Assembly (NCBI GenBank): GCA_958510875.1
Contig: OY294068.1
Span: forward strand, 19,758,297-19,822,296
Source: Endomychus coccineus
Taxonomy: Eukaryota > Arthropoda > Insecta > Coleoptera > Endomychidae
Reading direction: 5' to 3'
Length of the DNA stretch: 64,000 nt
The notes under the pieces were generated by a model. That model was given only the letters and a program-made list of their open reading frames with translations, made no database searches and was not told the DNA's origin. Both the position numbers and the translations under genes were made by a program. Every line of letters begins with the position of its first letter. Position 1 is the stretch's first letter. Of this stretch, positions 1-11,007 are shown piece by piece.

Positions 1-119
1 AGCATTGTAACGTTCTATACGTTACTGGGTTTCTAATTGCTTGAATAATGTTGATGATGGGTTCTGCGCAGAATTATAGATAATTAGAGACTGTGACATC
101 TGTGATTCAATGGCGCAAA

Positions 120-300
120 TCAATTTTTTTTCTAATATCTTATATTGTACCATGAATAGCCAAGATTATTCATATTTTCATACAATAGTATCGTTTGAAG
201 ATGGCACGCTAGTGTCGAAACTGTAGTCACGATTTGTTCCCATAATATATGTGATAAAAAACGAAGTGAAAGTGTTTTATTCTATTATATCAGTATCTAC
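120..300 (+). repeat. Penelope-like element terminal repeat (pLTR) remnant
   Basis: This stretch resembles two others in the window, 27555-27660 and 30600-30740. All share a stem-loop followed by a GAAA segment, then a block reading roughly 'gtgataaaaaacgaagt' before 'ttattctattatatca'. The 30.6 kb copy lies directly downstream of a PLE GIY-YIG coding end, which is why I read the family as a PLE terminal repeat. No PLE coding sequence is visible next to this copy, so it is a solo or truncated end. Confidence 0.45.
190..233 (+). ncRNA. hammerhead-ribozyme-like motif (type I, PLE style)
   Basis: Helix I pairs ATCGT (190-194) with ACGAT (229-233). The core reads TTGAAGA (195-201) where the hammerhead consensus is CUGANGA. 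Stem II is GGCAC (203-207) with GTGTC (212-216) around a GCTA loop. GAA (217-219) follows, then a two-pair helix III (AC/GT) around TGTA, and the expected cleavage position is C228. Departures from consensus are the C3 to U change and one extra U between the core and stem II. PLE terminal repeats are known to carry minimal type I hammerheads; activity here is not established. Confidence 0.45.
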
Positions 301-3300
301 ATATTATTGAAAAATGTTACAAACACTTATAATAACTTCTTAAATTAGTAAGGAAAAATAATTTTGAATCACCAATGTACACAAATGAAGACATCACTAG
401 TCTCAAGCCTCCATAGAAGTGCGAGAGGAAATTTTTCCAAATCACACTATTTTTTTTCTTATCAATCTGGCATTGTTTTGAGTAACCACGAATATCTTGG
501 GGACGTGACCAGCACAAAATTTCATCAGGTTTCATTCGGGAAAATTTGGGAAAATTAATAAATATCCACAAAACTATACAGCCCCTTCCCCAGAATGTTT
601 TTTTATGGTTAATAGAACTCAAACAATCCGCAAATCCGTATGGTTTCTAACAAAATGGTTTTATGCTCAGAAAGACAATCCTGGGAGTCACAACCCGATA
701 GTCTCTCTCGTCGGGCTTGTTTGTCACTCAACTATATTCAATGATATTTTGTTATTAAATTTTTGATCTTTTGGTTTATATTGCCCCACGTTGCGGTGAC
801 AATTGTTATTGAATTCTTATGAGTTTATTTTTGTTTTATTTGTTATTAATAATTATATTTTGATTCTACCGGCTAGCTTTTTATCTTTTTAATTTGATTA
901 TATTTGAACTTTGATATTAATGTTTATGAAGTTTTGAAGTTTATCTATAGAATAATTTTATATGGAATTAAACACAATGCTCTTTGATTTCACAATATTT
1001 AATTTCTATGACTCTTATTATCTCGAGGTAATTCAACTTTATGTTTACAAAATCTATGACATAACCTTAAAATCACTTTTACAACTTTTTGTTTAACTGT
1101 TATAATCAACAATCTTCCTTTTGCTTTACAGATAATACGGATAATATGATGTAGAAATTATAAACAAACTTACGTTTAGATAATATCCAAAAGTGTGTTT
1201 AACAATGTTGGCAATTTTCAATTTACTTCTTTTATAATTTCGTTGATGATTCACTTTTTACACAATACTATGCTATTTCACGATAATCACAGGTAACTAA
1301 TTTTGGTAACTTCTTCTTGAGAATCAGGAACTGTTGATAATACTTTGTTTTATTCTTTTAGATAAGACATAAAACTTTTCGATGCTTTATTGAAATTATT
1401 GAAGAATGGCAATCGTTGGATACTTCTTATAAATTGGAGGTTATTACAACCTTTTACTTGATTCAGATACTTGGAACAATCGTTGATTTTTAATAAAACT
1501 TATTAACTTCGGTTACTTGGAACATTCGAAGTTTGGAACACTTGCGTTCACTTATGTTTATTTTAATAAACTTAGGTTAGAAAATTTTGGTGAGTTGCAG
1601 GAGTACTTTCACTCCACAGATGTAATAGCAAACTGAACTTGGCTTTACTTTCAGACCCTTTTATAGGCCTCCAAAACCGACGCTACTTGATGTCATTTTC
1701 TACCTATCAGATGCTTTCTTTTCATATCAAGCATGCCAAGTTAATTGTTGTGAACTGACACAAGTCCTCATTGTTACCAGACTGACATTAGAAAATTAGA
1801 AATCAGAATTTAGTATGCTTTAAATTTTGAATTATTGGAGATTTTCAACTTATTTTAATTGATAGTGATTCCTTCTTTTTAAATTAATATTGCCTACATT
1901 TTTCCCCACACTTTGGTATAATATAACCTATGATTGGGTTATTATTAATATGATTATTCCCATATTTATGGTTTTCTTGACAGTTACTTATTCTTAAATC
2001 TAATACATACCATATTATATCAATAACATTCTTTTAACATTACATAACTCAAATTTACTAATCCTAACTTATATCTATAACATTATTCAATGTTTTGTAC
2101 TATCTCATGATAGTTTTGTAATCACTTTACTTATGATTTCTGACTTCGTTACACAGTACGTTTCTTCACTTTCACTGAAGTTCTTGTTTATCACTTCTTA
2201 TTCTATTACATTGTTGTTTATTATGTTTTACATTGTTAATATTAATATTCTAACTATTATTTAGATTTTACTATTGTTTTTAATTCCATATAAATATCTT
2301 TTATTTGATTTTTTTCTGATTTTCAAAGTTCGGTAAGTTATTATTTTTAAAATTTTATTGTTTATGAAATGAAATCATAACAATACATTCCATGTGGTGA
2401 GTAGTGTATTCTGAAAAAAGTTCATCGATCTCATATCGCAGATCAGGAACACTCCCAAAGCTTGAATATAGCGTTTATATTATAAACGGGCACGAATTTG
2501 TGCATTCGTATTTATAGCGAACACACAACTACGGTACAAAAAGAAAGATCCAGAATAAATACGGCACTAAATTAGATTTCTTTGAAACATAAAATCCGAC
2601 GAGGAAATAAAAAAATAACCGCTTCGAAAACAATAGGACACCGCAGTAACATAAAAAGCAGAACGGACTTGAATTTTAGCAGCCATAAAATTGAAATTAT
2701 GGACCCGAAAAATCATTATCGAAGCTCTTAGGAAAAACGTGTTACATTTTAGCCCCTGGTGATTCTAAGGCGAGATATAAAGACTGGTAGAATAGCAGTA
2801 TTATTATAATGGAGTGAATTCTAGCCTAAGGATACGAGATCGCTGGCAATATCTATACCATATTGGAACTCTTTAACGCCTTGATTGAGCGATGTTCCAC
2901 CATTATGATACTTCTCTGCCTCAACATTATATCGTCTTGCTTCGAATAACTTAACGTCGATCTCTTCCACGCTTATATCGAAGAATTAATATCTTGCATA
3001 TTTTACATAAAGGTTCTTTAGTTTGACTCATCCAACGATATCGAGACAAGAGCTCATTATAATAAATTGAATTTCTGATGAGGACAATTTTATTATATCT
3101 ACTCTCACTCTTGTAAAAAGGTCCTACGCTCGAATAGTATTTGCATTTGATAATTCATTACACAGGTTTATTGAGCGTGGAAAAAGCTATACCTGCACAG
3201 ACTTCTGTGAATTTACAATGGGAATTAATTATTTTTTCTACATCCGAAACCATCATATTAATCCTCGCGAATACGTTCGGATCTTCATTCATCATATTGA

Positions 3301-3480
3301 AATATCCTTTATCCATTAACTTGAAAAATTACTGAGAAAATCCAGTTGGAGTTAGAAGGCATGGATGCAGGACTCATATTGATAGAAAAATTGAGAAATT
3401 TCCTTTCGAGATGAAAATGAATCGATGATCTTGAGTGTATAAAGATACTACTTCGAAGAGTTGATATTACTTAGCCATGA
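301..3480. other. no gene recognised
   Basis: AT-rich sequence with only short open frames (for example 317-622 minus and 3141-3335 plus) that resemble no family I know. I see no RNA gene and no clear repeat. Confidence 0.5.
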
Positions 3481-3499
3481 ATGAATTCTTCTAGTTCGA

Positions 3500-4080
3500 G
3501 GCACTCAGACCGCTTGATTGGGTTCATTGTGCACCCCTTGATACAAGAATCAGTCCAGCAGGCCTAAGACAGCACCGAAGGCCAAGATTCTGCATGGACT
3601 GATATTTCGTATGGCTTCAAGCAGCATGTGTATGTTGCAAACGTGTTATAGCCTGAAAGGAGCCAGTGCTTGATATTCTGCTCTGGGAGGTCATTCCATC
3701 TGCCTCTTCACATCTACTACAAGCTGGATCTTCAACAATGCACATTGTGTCTAGATGTCCATTCAGATGACAATGTCTTGAGAGAAGGCCTGTCACTAGT
3801 TTTAGGCCTCTCCTGCTCATAGAGAGTATGGTTTTAGAGAGTTTAGGCAAGAACTCCCTAACGTGGAGCTTCACTTGCCTCATGCCGAGGGCACCACGCC
3901 AGACCAAGAGCCAATGTGGCATCCATCAGTAGCTCATTGAGAGGGTGGAGTTCGATGGTCGATGAAATTCCGATCCTTGAATCGGGTCCAGGGGCACTCA
4001 AGGATCCTCGTTTGGCCAGTTCATCGGCAACTTTTCCTTCACGTCAGAGAGGGAAGTTATCCAAACTAATTTGACCAGAA
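3500..4080 (-). pseudogene. LINE C-terminal fragment: RNase H end and tail
   Basis: Read on the minus strand, about 4060-3960 gives 'KVADELAKRGSLSAPGPDSR', which matches the last RNase H motif (NEKADELA) of Jockey/R1-type LINE polyproteins. Further on, 3922-3617 gives 'LKLVTGLLSRHCHLNGHL' followed by 'CSRCEEADG', the conserved tail with its Cys-rich knuckle. The tail then loses similarity, so the frame has decayed. A second copy of the same family lies at 18590-18990, where the 3' untranslated part also aligns ('tctattgtgcacccttt' region). No intact catalytic frame remains. Confidence 0.65.
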
Positions 4081-4429
4081 TATCTCTGCATTCCAAGACA
4101 AGCCCAGAATGCTTTCACAAATGAGTTTATTTTCTATCTCAGTATAAATTGAACTCTCAATTTTTCATAATGAACGTTTCTTATCAATTACGAATGAGCG
4201 CTATCTCTAATGGAATAATTAAACATATTTATAGGAAGTTAAATACACAGCTCAGAGAGCGAAAAATCCGTATATCTTAGTTATACTACTATACTCATAA
4301 TGAGTTTTTGAAGGACAGTTGAGAGATGACACTATATGTGTATTGTATATGTTATATATTTCTGCTCCTCATTATGTATCTATTGTTAATCAGTCACTAA
4401 CATAATTTCCGTGCGTACGTTGGGTAGCA

Positions 4430-4536
4430 CATTGTAGATGATATGCTTAGTTGTTAAGCCTTATTAGTTGCGAAGTGTAGGAATAAATGTATTTATACAA
4501 TTATTGCGAATAAATCTTATCTTATCTTATACCTCA
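4430..4536 (+). repeat. possible LINE 3' end with CTTAT repeats
   Basis: Two AATAAA-type signals are followed by 'cttatcttatctta' at 4518-4531. LINEs of the CR1/Jockey group often end in such short tandem tails. No coding part is recognisable upstream, so this is a weak call. Confidence 0.25.
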
Positions 4537-4748
4537 TTCAGAAGCATTCCCATATTACAGATCACTGCGAGGTAAGTATAGGTTTTAATATTCCACATTA
4601 ATTCCAAGGGTAGGTAATCTGGAACCACCTGTACAAATTCAAGAAAACCGGTTCAATAGTTCACTTCAGACAGCTTCAGTACATACCTCAACATTGAGGC
4701 TAGCGACGAATCGAATTCGCTTAGTTTATGAGACTATATGCGATGACT

Positions 4749-4749
<1 letters not shown>

Positions 4750-4795
<46 letters not shown>
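4750..4795. repeat. (GA)n microsatellite
   Basis: About 23 uninterrupted AG/GA dinucleotide units are visible directly. Confidence 0.95.
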
Positions 4796-4801
<6 letters not shown>

Positions 4802-5099
4802 CGGGTTAGGCATTGTCCATCATAAGATTGAGCGAGTAATTACAACATAATAGCAAATAGGTAGCTCACGACACGAACACAAAAACGGTGGAAAATAGTT
4901 AAAAGGTGAGATAAGTCTTCTATCTTTTGTTCTGTTGGGGTTCGTTATAATACCGGTATTAGGTAATACTATTATCGGAAAATTTAGTAATTTTAGCGAG
5001 TATAAGTACTTATAATTCTTCTGTGTACCCAAGGGCTGCTATTCCGGAAATATTATGACAGTAACGATAATTATTCGTCGAATCAAGGTCATATGAAAG

Positions 5100-5290
5100 A
5101 GTGACATCTGAAGTCCATGAGTTAAATTTTGGATCTTGTCCAAACATGTAATAGGTCTTCTCTTGTAGAGCGGACGAACATTTTTGGATTAATAGAAATG
5201 ACAAACTTGACTCCAATCATGCCAAACATCTGTTGAGGAAAGGTCACCAATTTATTCGAACATTTGAAATATCACTAGTGGTAAATTAAT
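5100..5290 (+). pseudogene. Penelope-like element GIY-YIG endonuclease fragment
   Basis: The plus strand reads 'LNFGSCPNM' and then, across a break, 'DEHFWINRNDKLDSNHAKHL' followed by 'LRKGHQF'. This matches the second half of the PLE GIY-YIG nuclease, where a Cys motif and the YIGQT segment are followed by R/F-x-EH and AKHLL-x-x-GHQF. A homologous fragment is at 23234-23419. Stops interrupt the frame, and no RT is attached on this side. Confidence 0.55.
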
Positions 5291-6540
5291 GGTGATTTTT
5301 TCTATAGTTTGACTACACGAGAGGGAAATCTCTAATGTTCGGAGAGCATCGTGTGAGCCAGCGGTGGAATGTACGGAGGAGAAATAGGCATTCCAATTAT
5401 TCTTAAAGGTGTGGAGGTTATAGGCATGGGGAAAGACCTCACTAGACAAAAAGTTCCACAACATCGCTGTTCATTAGAAAAATTAAGTCTGTAGGAGCTT
5501 GAGCTTATCTAGACCGAAATCTCTCGCGGTGAAAGTGTGACATCATCAATCAGACGAATAGCTCTTTTGGATAGAATCTCAGAGCTTCAGCGTTCATGAG
5601 GAAGCCGAACTCCAAGCATGTGAACAGTTTTCCAGGACAAGTCAAATCTATGCTTTATAGATTATGGGGAGCTGCTGGGATGTAAAGCTACTCTTGGCAC
5701 GGAATAGAGAACCAATTTGTTGGAAGCGATTTCCGCAATGCTGTTGGTGGTGATCCCGATCATAGATAGGGAAGACTTCATGGAGTTGAACCCGACATCA
5801 TCATATTAGGGATTGTGGGATACGCCTTCCTAGAGAAGACGCAAGTTCGAGCTTTGGTTTCATTAAACTCTACTATAATATCAGATTCCCATCGATTGCG
5901 TGAACCTGACTCTATCTAGCTCCTCTGGCTTCATTTAATGCTACAAGGACTCTAGATCAGAAAGCGGTATGAAGTATACCATCGTTTGCAAAGCTGTGGA
6001 CGTAATAGGTGGTCATTTCCAGCAGGTCGGGGATATGGTGCAGAAACAAAGTTAGTTCCAATACAGATCCCCAGTATTGATATCCATTGTATTGGAGAAT
6101 ACTTCGTCAACCACCACATGGAGTGATCTATCTGAGAGGGCAAATCACATGACGGAAGTTGCCTAGGAAACCTTGGTAATCAAACATTTTGGAGATATCT
6201 AATGCTACAGCTATAGAGGCCCCATAATTGTCAATAGATTTCTGCCATACTTGTGTTATTAGTCAAGTAGGTCTCCTGTTATTCTCTGCTGACGGAAGCC
6301 ATATTGCTCATTCACAATTTCGAAAACCTCTAGGTATTGGATTGAATCGATGCTGATTGCCTTCTCCATCACTTCAGAGATCACAGATAATAGTGCAATG
6401 GATCTATAATTATTAGGAATGGTCTCCTTCCTTTTTTTTGTAATTGGTTGGACTCAATATGTCTTCCAGCTGGGAGGGAAGACACCAAGGGTGAACAACC
6501 TACAGAAAGCTGCTGTTATTTCAGGGGGCATGTTCAAGAT
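5250..6540 (-). pseudogene. Jockey/R1-type LINE reverse transcriptase, decayed (family A)
   Basis: The minus strand shows RT segments in order. 'IPNNYRSIALLSVISEVMEK' (about 6420-6350) corresponds to the NYRPI motif, and 'NEQYGFRQQRITGDLL' (about 6330-6270) to the QYGFR motif. 'VDEVFSNTMDINTG' (about 6120-6070) comes just before the VPQGSVL motif. The post-RT tail is 'HKAQIR' (about 5660) and 'LWNFLSSEVFPHAYNLHTFK' (5464-5395), matching LWN-x-LP-x-x-VFP. Stops and frameshifts occur throughout. The same family recurs at 17625-18125 (tail only) and 36978-37800 (RT), where DNA similarity is visible by eye. No endonuclease domain is seen. Confidence 0.65.
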
Positions 6541-7855
6541 AACATAGAACACTCAGAAAATAATAGATATTAACACAGTATTGTTTTACCTAATAGTCAA
6601 GTAATTTTTTCATATTTTCTGTTTCTCAATCTCCTCCCACACGAACACCCTGTCGCTAGATTTCAATCCCTGTTACAAACTGTATTCCATCAAATAATAT
6701 GAATTCTCAATCGATACGTCTTTGTCTTTGTCTGTTTTTGTATACAAAACTACAATACCTTCCCAATTTCATTGTAAAAATTTATTTGAGAATTTTTCTC
6801 AATTACCCAATGTATTGTTTATTTGTAATAATCTTATTATATAGAATTTTGATATTGATTCAATATTCTTTAAGAAGGAATTTTATTTTTGTTGAATTTT
6901 ATAGATGAAGTTCAATTATATACCTACCATATCGTTTGTGTTATTTGGTTTTCTCTCACCCTACGAAAATTCTGTCGTCGCCTATGATGATGTATAAGAT
7001 GATTTATTCTTGATGACTTCCCTTTGATCGAACAGTGAACTAATTATCTAATGAGTTTCTATGTAGTTTCATTAGATGAGATTGTGATTTGCAATAGATT
7101 TGTTCCCGTAGTGTCTATCCAACCTTAAGTCGTTCTGAAGTTCAGAATTCTAGAATCATTTGGTTACAGACGAGTTGTTTTAGTTATATGGAGTGTATAA
7201 GTATCACATTATGTATATTTTGCAAGCTGAATGTGTTTAGAATAGAGAGAGGTCTTAATTTCAAATGAGTTGTTAGATCTATCCAAACGTTAGTGAATAT
7301 CGTCCACACTTGTTTCGTATCAAGTTCCTTCTTCTTAATAAAATTATGATTTGCCGTCTATAATTGCAAAACTGCTTCTTTATCTGATATGATTTTTTAA
7401 GTCGTCCTCTTATTTCTTTCATTAGATATATCATCTGTCATTTCTTACCCAGAATTGATTATATTCAGAACCCTAACTATTCACACTATTTTTCCGAATA
7501 TTTGGAATTCACTTGGAAGCATTTTGGAGAGTGTATTTTATTTAGGTGGTAGCAGGATTATAGTGATAGCAATATTATTTCTTTGACCATTGCTATATAA
7601 CATCAAGTGAATATATAATACGACATTTTACATATCACCTCTTGAATTGAAACACTGGTTGAGTGAATACATATTTATGGTGCTTTTCGATTGTTCTATT
7701 GAGGTTAGATTATACTTGGTAACACATTATGAAGGTTCAAGTCAGGAATTTTCCTGTATTGATCCTTCTGTGTCTGAAGTGGCAATACCTCTCAAAAAGC
7801 AAGCGTAAGTTAGTATCTCATCTGGTGGTTTATCAATATTTAATGCACCTTGAAG
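6541..7855. other. no gene recognised
   Basis: AT-rich sequence with one short open frame (6699-6908) of low complexity and no recognisable motif. Confidence 0.5.
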
Positions 7856-7859
7856 AATA

Positions 7860-8115
7860 GAAGCGTGAAGGCTGCCGCATGACTGTCAACTCGACTAAAA
7901 CGCAAGAGTTGTGATCATTGTAATCCACTGTCGCGAAGTTGCAACCAGGTGTCTATTACAATCTGGATACAACTAAGCTTCCTCGCTTTTCATGTAGCTG
8001 AAAAGAAGTTTAACGAGTACATTTGTCTATATAATATATAGATGAGCTAGAAATGGGAACCTCGCCACAATCACATTGACGTTAGGCTCAAAGTGTAATA
8101 GATAAAGTTAAAGGC
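7860..8115 (+). pseudogene. RTE-like LINE reverse transcriptase fragment
   Basis: The translation contains 'GCRMTVNSTKTQ', close to the GMTVN-x-x-KTK motif that follows the YADD box in many arthropod LINE RTs. Downstream 'KWEPRHNHIDVRLKV' resembles the W-x-x-x-x-EIKxRI segment. Stops separate the pieces, and the catalytic domain is not present. Family placement is tentative. Confidence 0.35.
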
Positions 8116-8328
8116 ATTTGCCCAAACATAATATGTGTTTATGTTAAAAAACATCGCCAACTGCTGATAAAACATATTCTCAGATGAAAATTTTATGGAA
8201 CATTCTATAGATCTCTTCATAACGGCTTTGCTATTTTTGTGTTGAACACAATTTTATTGTTGGAAACTCGCATAGGATCCTATTTCACCAAGTTCGAGAC
8301 ACATTCGATAGACACCGCCGAGCGACCT

Positions 8329-8400
8329 AAGTCACGTGACGCTCAAGGTCAAGTATTCGTAGGGTATCACGTGATGTCAGAAACCACGTGATCACGCCAC
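8329..8400. promoter_or_regulatory. cluster of three CACGTG E-box palindromes
   Basis: CACGTG occurs three times within about 60 bp (in 'gtcacgtgacg', 'tatcacgtgatg' and 'accacgtgatca'). These are canonical bHLH binding sites, but no gene is visible nearby and CACGTG also recurs in the palindrome at 25093-25602. They may therefore be TE relics rather than a regulatory element. Confidence 0.2.
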
Positions 8401-9454
8401 GCTACACATATACTGGCTCAACAAGGGGAATTGCTAAAATAGTCAATAGTTAATAGTCAAAGATGTTGACAGTACCTGATGAAACCGCGGACAACATACT
8501 AATTTAATAATAATAATTCCGCAAAATGTCGTTCATATAGTCAGCGATAGAAGCAGAATTTAAACAATGGTGATGCCTGCTGAACTAAATATCATTTGGG
8601 ATCAGTTGGAAGAATACTTCAATAATTGCATGCAAAATCCTTCCTCTAATGGTACAAAAGATTCTATAAACAAAAGTTGTCATTGTTTTATATTTGTTTC
8701 AACACCCTCTGATGGTTGCAAGAGTTGCGAAATTTGAGAATTTTTTCTCAGATTAGTACTTACATCAAAGCTGAAATAGATGCTGAATCAATTATTCGCT
8801 ACTAATGCCTTTTTAGTCCGTGTTATGATTTCGCGCGTACGCAGAATGTTGTACAATTTTTACCATAGAATCATATAATATTACATCCCTCATTATTCAG
8901 TAAGTCATTATCAACTCTTGCATTACGAGGATTATTATTAGAAAAAAGTAACTTTATATTTGCTGGTAACTATAGTAGCAGCTTACTGAATTGCCATTAT
9001 GGGTAACAATGAATGTGCTTTTGTCTGTCTGTGTTCAAGCATATGACTAATTGATGTGCCGCTATATGTTACATGAACCGAGCACCTTAGCAGTATTGCA
9101 AAGCACTCAATCAACAACGTTTGATGTTGAAGAGAAATCTAAAGTTAATTTCGGAATGACCCATTAACTTAAAATGCAGGTATACCTACAGTAAAAGTTT
9201 GAGATGAAAGAATACGACTATCTAGTTATAAATATGAAAATCTATTGAATAGACGGTAAAATTTGGTAACTAGGAAAAACTCAAGCCTAACATGATGAAA
9301 TAACGAATATGAATGATAGAAAAATAATACATGAGAATACATAACAACCTTCTGTGAGTAACGTCGCATCGCCATGATCGGTAAAACAGTGACCTAGATA
9401 AGGTCGATAATACAGTGATCCAGATGCTCTATATAAGTATGTTCTTAGACCTCG
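8401..9454. other. no gene recognised
   Basis: Nothing beyond background AT-rich sequence is visible. Confidence 0.5.
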
Positions 9455-9760
9455 ATGGGGCCGGGTAGCTCAGTAGTAAAAGCGTCGATCTTCTGATCAC
9501 TGTAGCTTCCGGTCGCGGGTTCGAATCTTGGCGATTGGGTAATTTTTCCGATGACTCGAGAAAGTGGTGAGGCCTAAGTATCATTGAGACCGCCTTGATT
9601 GCAGAATCGAGCCTACCACACGAGTTGGAGTGTTTAGTGAGTATATCTGAGGTGATTAAGCTCGGACTCAGGGACTCTCACACAACCTTGTGGGATGCTA
9701 CAGGCACATGAGGTATCCATGAACGGTTTCAATCACATTCCAACCGTAAAAAAGACCTTG
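9455..9760 (+). mobile_element. tRNA-derived SINE, copy 1
   Basis: The head resembles a tRNA gene. An A-box-like TAGCTCAGTAGTAAAAGC starts at 9466, and a B box GGTTCGAATC lies at 9518-9527. A body of about 200 bp follows and ends in A6 near 9748-9753. A second copy at 11954-12270 aligns over the whole length, including the tRNA-unrelated body ('gaatcgag.ctaccacacgag', 'tatatctgaggtgattaa'), which shows this is a dispersed SINE and not a tRNA gene. A possible imperfect target duplication is AGACCTCG (9447-9454) against AGACCTTG (9753-9760). SINEs are transcribed by RNA polymerase III and mobilised by LINE RTs. Confidence 0.75.
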
Positions 9761-11004
9761 TTCTATACATTGATACTCTCGTATGAATTTTGCAGAGCAA
9801 CCAATGAGAAGCTTGCTCTGGGAAAATAATTAGGGAGGAGATATTCAATAAAAAAAGCTTATCTTCTTTTGATTTAAGTTTGTTCATAGTTGTCCCAGAA
9901 TTATTAACAGAATGCAACGTCATATATCTTTCAGTAACTACAGTTTCTTTCTCCGATAGTTTCAATTTGATCAAATCGTCGGCAAATTCGTCAGGGGCTT
10001 ATTTGGGATATTTGTGAGATTGAATGTGAACGGAACACGAAAGTTATTTATTGCCAATGAGATTCTGGCACTCCCCAAATAGGAATTATACGAATATTTT
10101 CCCAGACGAAATACATATTACTGCAAGTTTGTTCCATTATTTATTGTACCGCATGCTTATAACCCACAAGTGTAATAGAAATAAGAGACATCGTCAATCA
10201 TATTTTCATTTACCAGAGCGTCATCTGAATAATGGCATTGCTCCTTGCCGAGATTTATAGTGTTAACATCCATATAAGATATGGGTTTCACTTATTTATG
10301 CAGGGCACATTCCTAGACTAGCGCCGAATTAAATTCCAATTCTCTCAACACGACACTGTTTCAATCATTTCAGATGTAAGTATAGTGGATTGTGATTCCG
10401 TAAAATATGCCCTAACAAAAAGCAAATTCAAGACCATACTTTCTTGAAACTGGTGAACAATTCAAGTTACAGATTTAAACTTCGTTCTTGTGAGCGTTGG
10501 TTGGTTGTATTTTGATGAGTTTATATGGTTCTGTTATCATTTGGGGTAGTTAACGCAAAACCACATCAGTATATGACGAAACAGTTGAACATCTCTTGCT
10601 AACTTGGGTAACATGAAAATAACTTCATAGCTCGTGTGGGGTTGCTTCAGAACGCTAGACCTAACCATACCTTAGCGGATGGATCCGTAGCTCAGTGAAC
10701 TATATGCTAAAACTCACTTTATACTACGTAAATAGAAAGGCTCCGCAAGTACTGGAGGCAGCGAAAGAGTAGTATACCTATCCTGATTCGAGATGTAGAG
10801 TATATGAATACCTGGAGTTAATTTAACTGTTGTGTTTTGCTGTAAGTGTGTATATACTTTCGTTCTTTTGTATTAAGTGTTCTGTAGCATCATTGGAAGA
10901 AGAATCAAGGCGGTAATAATAGCCGAAACTACCTATAGCTCTGAAGTAAACGTGTTTTCCTAAGAGTCTGTGTTTGTATGTGAGTGTGTGTTTCACATGT
11001 CTCA
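9761..11004. other. no gene recognised
   Basis: Short open frames only. 'gatccgtagctcagtgaac' near 10683 resembles a lone SINE A box but no B box follows. Confidence 0.5.
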
Positions 11005-11007
11005 TTA

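Noticed and set aside
9466..9540. A tRNA gene
   Set aside because: A and B boxes are present, but the anticodon arm does not fold well and the same head with a 200-bp non-tRNA body recurs at 11954-12270, so it is a SINE.
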